This document shows, one piece after another, positions 53,300 through 62,469 of a stretch of 64,000 nt of DNA. The translations under genes were made by a program, and so were the position numbers. How positions within the stretch are numbered: position 1 is the stretch's first letter; every line of letters begins with the position of its first letter. The DNA is taken from the NCBI GenBank assembly GCA_002083525.1, contig LWDM01000074.1, positions 243,225 through 307,224 on the forward strand, given 5' to 3'. Origin of the DNA: Proteobacteria bacterium SG_bin9. GTDB taxonomy: Bacteria; Pseudomonadota; Alphaproteobacteria; Rhizobiales; Xanthobacteraceae. Below the pieces are notes generated by a model that worked only from the letters and a program-made list of their open reading frames with translations, did no database searches and was not told the DNA's origin.

Positions 53300-55045
53300 A
53301 TGGCGCAGACAGTGCAACCCCCGCGTTTTGGAGCGGGCCATCAGCCTGAGAATCCTAAGAATTCCGGGCGTGGCCTAACCAAGCTGCTTGATCTGGCGGT
53401 TGTCAGTCATACCCGTGCCGTGGCGTTGCTGGTTCTGTGCGGGTTCCTGTTCTTTCTGCCCGGTTTCTTCTCGATCCCACCGATCGATCGTGACGAGGCG
53501 CGTTTCGTCCAGGCCACCAAGCAGATGGTCGAGACCAACGACTTCGTCGACATCCGCTACCAGGACGAGGTTCGCTACAAGAAGCCCGTCGGTATTTACT
53601 GGCTGCAATCCGCCGTTGTCGAAACGGCGGCGGCCTTGGGCGTGCCGCGCGCGCAGCTGCGTATCTGGCTTTATCGGGTGCCGTCGCTGATCGGTGCGAT
53701 CGGCGCCGTGCTTCTAACCTACTGGACTGCGTTGGCGTTTGTGACGCGGCGCGGCGCGTTGCTGGCCGCACTGGTGATGTGCAGTTCGCTGTTGCTCGGC
53801 GTCGAAGCCCGCCTCGCCAAGACCGACGCGATGCTGTTGCTGACGTCGCTTGCTGCGATGGGGGCGATGGGCCGCACCTATGTGGCGTGGCAGCGCGGCG
53901 ATGGACCTGACTCGTCCTGGCTTCTGCCCGCGGTTTTCTGGACCGCGATTGCCGGCGGCATTCTGATCAAGGGTCCGGTCATCCTGATGTTCGTCGGTCT
54001 CGCCGCAGTGGTGCTCGCGGTTCTCGACCGCAGCGCGGGCTGGCTGTGGCGTCTGCGGCCGATCTCCGGTTGCGTCTGGCTGCTGCTGCTGGTTCTGCCG
54101 TGGTTCGTCGCGATCTTCTGGCGGTCCGGCGACAGCTTCTTCACCACCGCTGTCGGCGGCGACATGTTGAACAAGATCGCACAGGGGCAGGAATCCCATG
54201 GCGCGCCGCCGGGATATTACTTCGCAACGTTCTGGGTCACGTTCTGGCCCGGCTCGGCGCTTGCTGCGATGGCAACTCCTGCGATCTGGCGCGCCCGGCG
54301 TGAACCCGGCGCGCAATTTCTGCTGGCGTGGCTGATCCCGTCGTGGATTGTCTTCGAGTTGATCGTCACCAAGCTGCCGCACTACACGCTGCCGCTCTTT
54401 CCAGCCGCAGCAATCCTGATCGTCGGTGCGCTGGAGCGGCGCGTGCTGTCGCGCGCGTCTTGGCTGACCCGCGGAGCGTCCTGGTGGTTCGCATTGCCGC
54501 TCATCGTCTGCGTTGCAGCGATCGTCGGTGCCATCTATCTGATCCGGCAGCCCGAGTTCCTGGCGTGGCCGTTCGCGGCCGGCGCATTGATCTTCGGCCT
54601 GTTCGCGTGGTGGATGTTCGACCAGAACAGGGCGGAGCGCTCGCTGCTCAATGCCGTCGTGGCGTCCTGGTTTGTCAGTGTTGCGGTGTTCGGGGTTGTG
54701 TTTCCGTCGATGACGCCGCTGTTCCCGTCGGTCGAGATCGCACGCGCGATCCGGCAGGTCGAATGCGTCGGACCGCGGATTGCGGCGGCCGGCTACCATG
54801 AGCCAAGCCTCGTGTTCATGACCGCAACGTCGACGCTGCTGACGGACGGATCGCGTGCAGCCGATTTTCTCAGTCAGGGTGCATGCCGGTTTGCCGTTAT
54901 CGAATACAGGCAGGAAAGAGCGTTCACGCAACGCGCCGAGACGATCGGCTTGCGCTACCGGGCCGGCGCCAAGATTGACGGCTACAACTTTTCACAAGGC
55001 CGCAGGGTCTCGATCGCCATCTTCCATTCCGAGGGGACGCGCTAA
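53300..55045 (+). CDS. GT39-type glycosyltransferase (ArnT/PMT family)
   Basis: 581 residues with about ten to twelve membrane helices. The family motif PPIDRDEARFVQATKQM after the first helix contains the catalytic Asp-Glu, and KKPVGIYWLQSA is a further conserved block. ArnT-like enzymes use a polyprenyl-phosphate sugar donor at the periplasmic face to decorate lipid A or other envelope acceptors. The adjoining GT2 gene could make that donor. The ATG at 53300 is used; a TTG at 53273 with GGAG upstream is an alternative. Confidence 0.9.
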   Translation: MAQTVQPPRFGAGHQPENPKNSGRGLTKLLDLAVVSHTRAVALLVLCGFLFFLPGFFSIPPIDRDEARFVQATKQMVETNDFVDIRYQDEVRYKKPVGIYWLQSAVVETAAALGVPRAQLRIWLYRVPSLIGAIGAVLLTYWTALAFVTRRGALLAALVMCSSLLLGVEARLAKTDAMLLLTSLAAMGAMGRTYVAWQRGDGPDSSWLLPAVFWTAIAGGILIKGPVILMFVGLAAVVLAVLDRSAGWLWRLRPISGCVWLLLLVLPWFVAIFWRSGDSFFTTAVGGDMLNKIAQGQESHGAPPGYYFATFWVTFWPGSALAAMATPAIWRARREPGAQFLLAWLIPSWIVFELIVTKLPHYTLPLFPAAAILIVGALERRVLSRASWLTRGASWWFALPLIVCVAAIVGAIYLIRQPEFLAWPFAAGALIFGLFAWWMFDQNRAERSLLNAVVASWFVSVAVFGVVFPSMTPLFPSVEIARAIRQVECVGPRIAAAGYHEPSLVFMTATSTLLTDGSRAADFLSQGACRFAVIEYRQERAFTQRAETIGLRYRAGAKIDGYNFSQGRRVSIAIFHSEGTR

Positions 55046-55206
55046 CTCTTGCCTAAGCATCTGAAATATAAGATGTTTATACGCAATGCATAGCGCGCGC
55101 GGACCTGCCGTTCCGGGATGGAAAAGGGTTGCCCGCCGCCGCGACGCACCATAGAAGCGTCACGCAAAGCGGCCGTACGCGCGGTCGTTGAAAGACCGGC
55201 CTCTCC

Positions 55207-55959
55207 ATGACTGATCACCTCTCGTCCGCGGGCGCCGTACCTGCCGTTTCCATCGTGGTGCCGGTGCGCAATGAGGCGGGCAATGTCGCGCCGCTGATCG
55301 CCGAGATTGCTGCCGCACTGGATGGCCGCTGGGCTTACGAGATCGTCTACGTCAACGACGGTTCGACGGATGCGACCGGCGAGCGGCTTGCCGAGTTGAT
55401 GAAAACCAATCCGAACCTGCGCCAGCTGAAGCATGCGCAGTCGGCGGGACAATCGTCGGCGATCCGGTCGGGCGTGCGTGCGGCGCGCGGCGCAATCGTT
55501 GCGACGCTCGACGGCGACGGCCAAAACAATCCGGCGTTCATTCCACAGCTCATCGAAGCGATCGAGAAGGGCAATGGACGGATCGGACTGGTCGCGGGCC
55601 AGCGGCTTGGCCGCAAGGACACGGGTTTCAAGAAACTGCAATCGCGCGTCGCAAATGGGGTCCGCAGGCGCGTGCTCAGCGACGGAACCCGCGACACCGG
55701 GTGCGGGCTGAAAGCCTTCCGCCGCGATGTGTTTCTCTCGCTTCCGTATTTCGACGGCCTGCATCGCTTTCTACCGGCGCTTGTGCGCCGCGAGGGCTAC
55801 GAGATCGCGTACGTCGATGTGACCGATCGACCGCGCCATTCGGGCGTTTCGAACTATGGCTTCTTCGACCGGCTCTGGGTCGGGATCATGGATTTGTGCG
55901 GCGTGTGGTGGCTGATCCGCCGCAAGAGGTCGACGCCGGTTGTGACTGAGGTGAAGTAA
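55207..55959 (+). CDS. GT2 glycosyltransferase (polyprenyl-phosphate sugar synthase type)
   Basis: 250 residues, GT-A fold: SIVVPVRNEAGNV at the N-terminus, YVNDGSTDAT, the donor DxD-like motif TLDGDGQNNP, and the DTGCGLKAFRRDVF block seen in DPM1/ArnC-like enzymes. No C-terminal membrane helices, so soluble or peripheral. It likely transfers a sugar from a nucleotide donor to undecaprenyl phosphate for use by the GT39 protein. The next gene overlaps its stop by one base (TAATG). Confidence 0.9.
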   Translation: MTDHLSSAGAVPAVSIVVPVRNEAGNVAPLIAEIAAALDGRWAYEIVYVNDGSTDATGERLAELMKTNPNLRQLKHAQSAGQSSAIRSGVRAARGAIVATLDGDGQNNPAFIPQLIEAIEKGNGRIGLVAGQRLGRKDTGFKKLQSRVANGVRRRVLSDGTRDTGCGLKAFRRDVFLSLPYFDGLHRFLPALVRREGYEIAYVDVTDRPRHSGVSNYGFFDRLWVGIMDLCGVWWLIRRKRSTPVVTEVK

Positions 55960-56294
55960 TGTTGATTCAGTTTGGTCAGGATCTCGGCGACTACATGTAC
56001 GACGTGTTCGTCGCCAAGTTCGATTTCTGGCTGGCGTTCGGTCTCGTTGCGCAGTTGCTGTTCACCGCGCGTTTCCTCGTGCAGTGGATTTCGAGCGAAC
56101 GCGCCGGCCGCAGCGTCGTGCCGATGGCGTTCTGGTTCTTCTCGATGGGCGGCGGCCTGATGACGCTGGTTTACGGCTTCGTCAAACGCGAGCCCGTGAT
56201 CATCCTCGGGCAGGGGCTCGCGACCATCATCTACCTGCGCAACATCGCCCTCATTTTGAAAGAGCGGCGCAGCAAGGACGGCAAGCCGGAGTGA
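55959..56294 (+). CDS. Lipid A biosynthesis N-terminal domain (LAB_N) membrane protein
   Basis: 111 residues with three to four helices; the conserved pattern FTARFLVQWISSERAGRSVV and FWFFSMGGGLMTLVYG identifies the LAB_N domain. Such proteins occur beside GT2 genes in lipid A/GalA or mannose modification systems and may flip the polyprenyl-phosphate sugar to the periplasm. Translation coupled to the GT2 gene; last gene of this operon, convergent with metC. Confidence 0.88.
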   Translation: MLIQFGQDLGDYMYDVFVAKFDFWLAFGLVAQLLFTARFLVQWISSERAGRSVVPMAFWFFSMGGGLMTLVYGFVKREPVIILGQGLATIIYLRNIALILKERRSKDGKPE

Positions 56295-56309
56295 TCGGCG
56301 GCTGCCGGA

Positions 56310-57506
56310 TCAACGCGCGGCGTTGAAGGCAGCAAATCCGGCTTCCAAATCAGCCTTCAAGTCATCGACCGTTTCCAGGCCGATATGCAGCCGCAGCGCC
56401 GGGCCGCCCGGCGCCCATTTGGTTGCCGTCCGATAGCCTGAGCAGTCGAACAGGATCGCAAGGCTCTCGAAACCACCCCACGAATAGCCCATGCCGAACA
56501 GCTTCAGCGTGTTGAGGAGTGCATGCACGGCGTGATCGGGCGCCGGCTGCAGCACAATGCTGAACAGGCCGCTCGCGCCGGTGAAGTCGCGCTTCCAGAT
56601 GGCATGTCCGGGGTCGGTTTCGAGTGCCGGGTACAGCACGCGCTGGACTTCAGGACGCTGCGCCAGCCATCGCGCCATCTCGAGCGCGGAGCGATGATGG
56701 TGTGCGAGCCGCACCGAGAGCGTCCGCAGTCCGCGCAGGGCCAGAAACACGTCATCCGGTCCGCAGCAGACGCCGAGCAGTCGGACTGCTTGCGCGATCT
56801 GCGGCCAGGTCTTCTCGTTGGCCGCGATGGTTCCGAACATGATGTCGGAATGTCCGCCGATGTACTTCGTTGCCGCCTGGATGCTGATGTCGACGCCGTA
56901 GTCAAGCGAGCGGTGATAGAGCGGCGTCGCCCAGGTATTGTCGTCGATGACGAGCGCATTGTGCGCACGGGCGACCTCGGCGATCGCGGGAACGTCCGGC
57001 ATCTCGAGCGACTGCGAACCCGGCGATTCCACCACCACGGCTTTGGTGTTCGAACGGAAAAGTGTGTTGATATCTTTTCCGATCATCGGATCGAAGTACG
57101 TGGTCTCGACGCCGTAGCGCGCGAGCATGTCGTTGCAGAAATTCCGTGTCGGCCGATAGATGTTGTCGCTCACCAAGAGATGATCGCCGCTCTTCAGTAC
57201 AGCGAGCAGCGCGGTTGAGATCGCGGCCATGCCGGACGGGGCGAGGCCGACACCGGCGCACTGCGATCCTTCCAGCGCTTTCAGCGCGTTCTGCAGGGCG
57301 CGGGTGGTCGGTGTTCCCGAGCGGCCGTAGGTGTATTCGCCGCGGTGAGAGATCAGGTCGTCCGCGGTCGGATAGAGCACGGTCGAGCCCCGGACGACCG
57401 GTGGGTTGACGAAGCCTTTTTGCGCTGCCGTATCGCGTCCCGACGTGACGATCTGGGTTTCGATCCCGAGCGGCAAATGCCTCTCCGGGTTACCGGTGTT
57501 GCTCAT
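56310..57506 (-). CDS. metC: Cystathionine beta-lyase-type PLP enzyme
   Basis: 398 residues, Cys/Met-metabolism PLP fold. The PLP lysine is K214 in SIQAATKYIGGHSD; YTYGRSGTPTTRALQ and GLAPSGMAAIS are the phosphate-binding and family blocks. It cleaves cystathionine to homocysteine in methionine synthesis; related gamma-synthases/lyases cannot be fully excluded. I chose ATG 57506 (MSNTGNPERH); the frame is open upstream but without coding character. Single gene, divergent from the aap operon. Confidence 0.9.
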   Translation of the reverse strand: MSNTGNPERHLPLGIETQIVTSGRDTAAQKGFVNPPVVRGSTVLYPTADDLISHRGEYTYGRSGTPTTRALQNALKALEGSQCAGVGLAPSGMAAISTALLAVLKSGDHLLVSDNIYRPTRNFCNDMLARYGVETTYFDPMIGKDINTLFRSNTKAVVVESPGSQSLEMPDVPAIAEVARAHNALVIDDNTWATPLYHRSLDYGVDISIQAATKYIGGHSDIMFGTIAANEKTWPQIAQAVRLLGVCCGPDDVFLALRGLRTLSVRLAHHHRSALEMARWLAQRPEVQRVLYPALETDPGHAIWKRDFTGASGLFSIVLQPAPDHAVHALLNTLKLFGMGYSWGGFESLAILFDCSGYRTATKWAPGGPALRLHIGLETVDDLKADLEAGFAAFNAAR

Positions 57507-57811
57507 GAATGCCGCTTTCTTTGATGGGGCTTTGTTGGCATTTTGTCGCGGTCCGGGGAGGGCGACACGCGATTGTTGTGAAGCAAAACTAATAAGCGGC
57601 TCGCGGCCAAATCCGTCAACCCCTTGACCGGCCTCGCAAGTCGTCCTGTTATGTATCCAGTCAATCGTGTGCGCATGCCGCGTGGGGACACATAATGTCC
57701 GATCCAGAGGCCTGCCAGTGCTCACCAATGGAGTGCTGGAGTGGATCGGCCGCAATGTCCACGCTGGTACGCAAAGACTTGTGAACCCGGCATTTTGTGA
57801 AAGGTCTCGCT
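57507..57811. promoter_or_regulatory. Divergent promoter region metC / aapJ
   Basis: 305 bp without a gene. On the plus strand ttgacc (57624-57629) is followed about 18-20 bases later by gttatg/tatgta, a possible -35/-10 pair for aapJ. On the minus side the metC promoter must lie here. No dyad stands out. Confidence 0.3.
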
Positions 57812-58831
57812 ATGAAACGTGCAACACTGATCGCAACCGCTGCTGCCGCTGCGGTATCCTTGGCAGCCGGCTCCGCTTCGGCGCAGACGCTCAAGACCGT
57901 GAAGGATCGCGGTATCCTGTCATGCGGCGTGAGCCAGGGACTTCCCGGGTTTTCCACGCCCGACGACAAGGGCAACTGGACCGGGATCGACGTCGACGTT
58001 TGTCGCGCGGTCGCGGCGGCGGTGCTCAACGATCCGACCAAGGTCAAGTTCGTTCCGCTCTCCGCCAAGGACCGCTTCACGGCGCTGCAGTCGGGCGAAA
58101 TCGATGTGCTGTCGCGCAACTCCACCTGGACGCTGTCGCGCGATACTTCGCTCGGCCTGAACTATACCAGTGTGACCTATTACGACGGTCAGGGCTTCCT
58201 GGTCCGCAAGTCGCTGAAGGTGAACTCGGCGCTCGAACTCAACAGCGCGTCAATTTGTGTGCAGACCGGCACAACAAATGAGCAGAATGTCGCCGACTAC
58301 TTCAAGGCCAACAAGATGAAGTACGAGGTGATCGCGTTCGGCACCGCCGACGAAACCCTCAAGGCCTACGAGGCCGGCCGCTGCGACGTGTTCACGTCGG
58401 ACGTCTCGCAGCTCTATGCCGAGCGCCTGAAGCTGGCCGCCCCGAACGATCACGGCGTGCTGCCGGAAGTGATCTCGAAGGAGCCGCTCGGGCCGGTGGT
58501 TCGCCACGCCGACGATCAGTGGTTCGACATCGTCAAGTGGACGCTGTACGCGATGGTCAATGCCGAGGAACTCGGCATCACCCAGAAGAACGTCGACGAG
58601 ATGGCGAAATCGGACAAACCCGAGCTCAAGCGCGTGTTCGGCACCGACGGCAATCTCGGCGAACAGCTCGGCCTGACCAAGGACTGGGTCTCGCGCATCG
58701 TCAAGGCCGTCGGCAACTATGGCGAGTCGTTCGACCGCAACGTCGGCGCCGGTTCCAAGCTCAACATTGCACGAGGTCTGAACAAGCTCTGGAATCAGGG
58801 CGGCATTCAGTACGCACCGCCGATCCGCTGA
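57812..58831 (+). CDS. aapJ: General L-amino-acid ABC transporter binding protein
   Basis: 339 residues. Signal peptide (MKRATLIATAAAAAVSLAAG, cleavage after ASA), then a class-3 amino-acid binding domain: LKTVKDRGILSCGVSQGLPG near the N-terminus and AYEAGRCDVFTSD. Matches the AapJ/BztA family, which feed the rhizobial broad-range amino-acid transporter. Start taken as ATG 57812 with GAAAGG upstream; a GTG five codons earlier is less likely. First gene of aapJQMP. Confidence 0.95.
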   Translation: MKRATLIATAAAAAVSLAAGSASAQTLKTVKDRGILSCGVSQGLPGFSTPDDKGNWTGIDVDVCRAVAAAVLNDPTKVKFVPLSAKDRFTALQSGEIDVLSRNSTWTLSRDTSLGLNYTSVTYYDGQGFLVRKSLKVNSALELNSASICVQTGTTNEQNVADYFKANKMKYEVIAFGTADETLKAYEAGRCDVFTSDVSQLYAERLKLAAPNDHGVLPEVISKEPLGPVVRHADDQWFDIVKWTLYAMVNAEELGITQKNVDEMAKSDKPELKRVFGTDGNLGEQLGLTKDWVSRIVKAVGNYGESFDRNVGAGSKLNIARGLNKLWNQGGIQYAPPIR

Positions 58832-58851
58832 TCCGGCCGGAGGCGGCTGGC

Positions 58852-60060
58852 ATGGCCATTGAAGCTCGCAAGCCGCCCCCGCAACTTGCTGCAAAGCTCA
58901 AACGCGCCCTGGGAGGCCGTAGCGGCCTCTCAGGTATCGCGATGCAGCTGCTCTTTGCCGCTGCGCTCGTCTGGATCGGCTACGAGATCGTAGCCAATGC
59001 GCGCATGAATCTGCAGGCGCAGCGGATCGCGTCCGGCTTCGGTTTCCTCGACAACACCGCAGGCTTCGGCGTCAGCCAGGCGCTGATCGACTACGCCGAA
59101 AACGACAGCTACACGCGCGTCTTCTTCGTCGGCTTGCTCAACACGCTTGCGGTTTCGATCGTCGGTATTTTCTTCGCGACAATCCTGGGCTTCATCATCG
59201 GCCTTGGCCGGATGTCGCCGAACTGGTTGGTCTCGCGGCTCTGTGGCGGTTACATCGAGATCGTCAGAAACCTGCCGCTGCTGTTCCAGATCCTGTTCTG
59301 GTATCTCGCGGTGCTCGCGGCGCTGCCCAATCCGCGCCAGAGCCTCTCGATATTCGGCGCGGCTTTCATCAACAGCCGCGGCATTATCGTGCCGAAGCCG
59401 CTCCCGACCGAAGGATACACTCCGTTCCTCATCGCGTTGGGGATCGCGATCGTGTTCTCGATTGCCGCGCGCATCTACGCGCGGCGGGCCCTGTACGACC
59501 GCGGCGCGGTGATCACGGTTTGGCCCTATACGCTCGGCGCCGTTGTCGGTCTGCCGCTGCTCGCAGCCCTCATCTTCGGCGCGCCGGTGACGTTCGAGTT
59601 TCCGGTGCTGCGCGGCTTCAACTTCGCCGGCGGCTCGCGGATCATTCCCGAGTTCGTCGCATTGGCGCTGGCTCTGGCGACCTACACCGCTGCGTTCATC
59701 GCCGAGATCGTTCGTGCCGGTATCACCTCGGTGCACAAGGGACAGATGGAGGCGGGGAGTTCGCTCGGCCTCTCGCGCGGGCAGACGCTACGGCTGATCG
59801 TGGTGCCGCAGGCCATGCGGGTCATTCTGCCGCCGCTGACCAACCAGTACCTCAACCTGACCAAGAACTCGTCGCTCGCGGTCGCGATTGGCTATCCCGA
59901 CCTGTTCTCGGTCTTTGCGGGAACGACGCTGAGCCAAACCGGACAGGCAATCGAGATCATCGCCATCACCATGGGCGTCTATCTGCTGATTTCGCTGGTC
60001 ACGAGCGCGATCATGAACTTCTACGGCTGGCGCGTGAACCGGAGCATGGGCGGGGCATGA
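58852..60060 (+). CDS. aapQ: General L-amino-acid ABC transporter permease
   Basis: 402 residues, HisMQ-type permease with about eight helices. TYTAAFIAEIVRAGITSVHK and QMEAGSSLGLSRGQTLRLIV form the EAA loop; RNLPLLFQILFWY is typical of AapQ. Starts 20 bp after aapJ with GGAGGCGG upstream; its stop overlaps the aapM start (ATGA). Confidence 0.95.
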   Translation: MAIEARKPPPQLAAKLKRALGGRSGLSGIAMQLLFAAALVWIGYEIVANARMNLQAQRIASGFGFLDNTAGFGVSQALIDYAENDSYTRVFFVGLLNTLAVSIVGIFFATILGFIIGLGRMSPNWLVSRLCGGYIEIVRNLPLLFQILFWYLAVLAALPNPRQSLSIFGAAFINSRGIIVPKPLPTEGYTPFLIALGIAIVFSIAARIYARRALYDRGAVITVWPYTLGAVVGLPLLAALIFGAPVTFEFPVLRGFNFAGGSRIIPEFVALALALATYTAAFIAEIVRAGITSVHKGQMEAGSSLGLSRGQTLRLIVVPQAMRVILPPLTNQYLNLTKNSSLAVAIGYPDLFSVFAGTTLSQTGQAIEIIAITMGVYLLISLVTSAIMNFYGWRVNRSMGGA

Positions 60061-61580
60061 GCACAACCGACAGCGCGTTTGTTACGCAGCAGATCGCCGA
60101 TCAGCGCCCCGCGCCGGTGAAGACCACCGGCTTTGTCGGTTTCCTGCGCACGCGATTGTTCAATTCGCCAACCAACATCCTGCTGACTATCGTCAGCGCA
60201 CTACTGCTCTGGTTCACCATCATTCCGTCGATCAAGTTCCTGCTGATCGACGCGGTCTGGCAGGGAGCCGACCGTACTGCCTGTCTTGCCAAAGACGGCG
60301 CAGAGGTCGGTGCGTGCTGGCCATATATCCAGGCCAAGCTCGGACAGTTCATCTACGGCTTCTATCCGGACGCGCAGCGCTGGCGCGTCAATCTGACGTT
60401 CGTGCTCGCCGTGCTGTTGCTTGTGCCGCTCCTGATCCCGCGCGCCCCGGCCAAAATTCTAAACGCCGGGCTGTTCTTCGTCGCATTTCCGTTCGTCGCA
60501 TTCTTCCTGCTGCACGGCGGCGGCCTGAAGGGCTTCGCGGTTACCTGGGGCCACGACGGTCTGTGGGCGCTGTTCATCAGCATCATGGATATCGGCGAGC
60601 GGCTCACCTCATACGGCAGTACATTCACATCTCAGGTGGTCGGCTTGCCGCTGAGCGGGCTCGGCAAGCTGCTGTCCCTGCTTGGATCGTTGCTGCTGAC
60701 CATCCTGACGCCGATCACCTACCTCCGCGATCTGATTCAGAAGTCAGCGCACGAGGTTTTCGCCGATCTCACCGTGACCGCGGTAATTGTCTCGCTGCTG
60801 CTGTTCGTCATGGCCGGCGGTATCCGCAACGGCTGGCGTGCGCTGTTCGGCAGCATCGCCACCTTCGTCGGCATCGGCATCGTCATCTACGTCATGGGGC
60901 TGCATCGCGGCGGACTGCCGATCGTCGATACGCGTCAGTGGGGCGGTTTGCTGGTGACGCTTGTGGTGTCGGTGACGGGCATCGTGGCCTCGATGCCGAT
61001 CGGCATGGCGCTTGCGCTTGGCCGGCGTTCGGCGATCCCGCTGATCAAGATCTTCTCGATCACGTTCATCGAATTCTGGCGCGGCGTACCGCTGATCACG
61101 GTGCTGTTCTTTGCGACTTACATGCTGCCGCTGTTCCTGCCCGGCAACTTCACGGTCGATGGTCTCCTGCGCGTGCTGATCGGCATTGCCCTGTTCGCCG
61201 GCGCCTACAACGCCGAGACCATCCGCGGCGGTCTCGCCGCCATTCCGCGCGGGCAAACGGAAGCAGCGAGCGCGCTCGGCTTGAACTACTGGAAAACGAC
61301 CGGCCTGATCGTGATGCCGCAGGCGCTGCGTCACGTCATTCCGGGTCTCGTCAATAGCTTCATTGCGCTGTTCAAGGACACGACGCTCGTGCTGATCGTC
61401 GCGATCTTCGACCTGCTGGGGCAATTGCGGGCGTCGTTTGCCGATCCGAACTGGGCGACGCCGAACACGCTGTTCACCGGCTTCGCCTTTACCGGAATTG
61501 TCTACTTCGTCTTCTGTTTTGCGATGTCGCGCTATTCGCTGTTCGTTGAAAACCGCTTGAACGCCTTCAAGCGAAATTGA
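60057..61580 (+). CDS. aapM: General L-amino-acid ABC transporter permease, with extra membrane segment
   Basis: 507 residues. The C-terminal half is a standard permease: VTLVVSVTGIVASMPIGMAL, WRGVPLITVLFFATYMLP and the EAA loop NAETIRGGLAAIPRGQTEAA. The family as I know it is about 380-400 residues; here an additional 100 or more residues (roughly 160-290) with two or more hydrophobic segments sit between the N-terminal helices and the permease core (SIMDIGERLTSYGSTFTSQV and around). Base use in the insert is like the rest of the gene. Its start overlaps aapQ. Confidence 0.92.
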   Translation: MSTTDSAFVTQQIADQRPAPVKTTGFVGFLRTRLFNSPTNILLTIVSALLLWFTIIPSIKFLLIDAVWQGADRTACLAKDGAEVGACWPYIQAKLGQFIYGFYPDAQRWRVNLTFVLAVLLLVPLLIPRAPAKILNAGLFFVAFPFVAFFLLHGGGLKGFAVTWGHDGLWALFISIMDIGERLTSYGSTFTSQVVGLPLSGLGKLLSLLGSLLLTILTPITYLRDLIQKSAHEVFADLTVTAVIVSLLLFVMAGGIRNGWRALFGSIATFVGIGIVIYVMGLHRGGLPIVDTRQWGGLLVTLVVSVTGIVASMPIGMALALGRRSAIPLIKIFSITFIEFWRGVPLITVLFFATYMLPLFLPGNFTVDGLLRVLIGIALFAGAYNAETIRGGLAAIPRGQTEAASALGLNYWKTTGLIVMPQALRHVIPGLVNSFIALFKDTTLVLIVAIFDLLGQLRASFADPNWATPNTLFTGFAFTGIVYFVFCFAMSRYSLFVENRLNAFKRN

Positions 61581-61592
61581 GGCCAGAACATT

Positions 61593-62339
<747 letters not shown>

Positions 62340-62362
62340 CCGGACCGGCCGGGGTCCGTTTC

Positions 62363-62425
62363 GCGCCCGGCGCGCGGCAGCACCGGGCGCGGCGCATGAC
62401 GGGCCCCTTGCCGGCCCGCCGGCAA
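62363..62425 (+). terminator. Two perfect hairpins after aapP
   Basis: gcgcccgg/ccgggcgc (62363-62370 and 62383-62390) and ttgccggc-cc-gccggcaa (62408-62425) are perfect 8-bp dyads between aapP and kup. No T-run follows, so termination is possible but not shown. They belong to the compositionally foreign right end. Confidence 0.35.
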
Positions 62426-62469
62426 CAGGAATATGCGTCGGGGGTCACAGCCCCCGGCATGGCACCACC

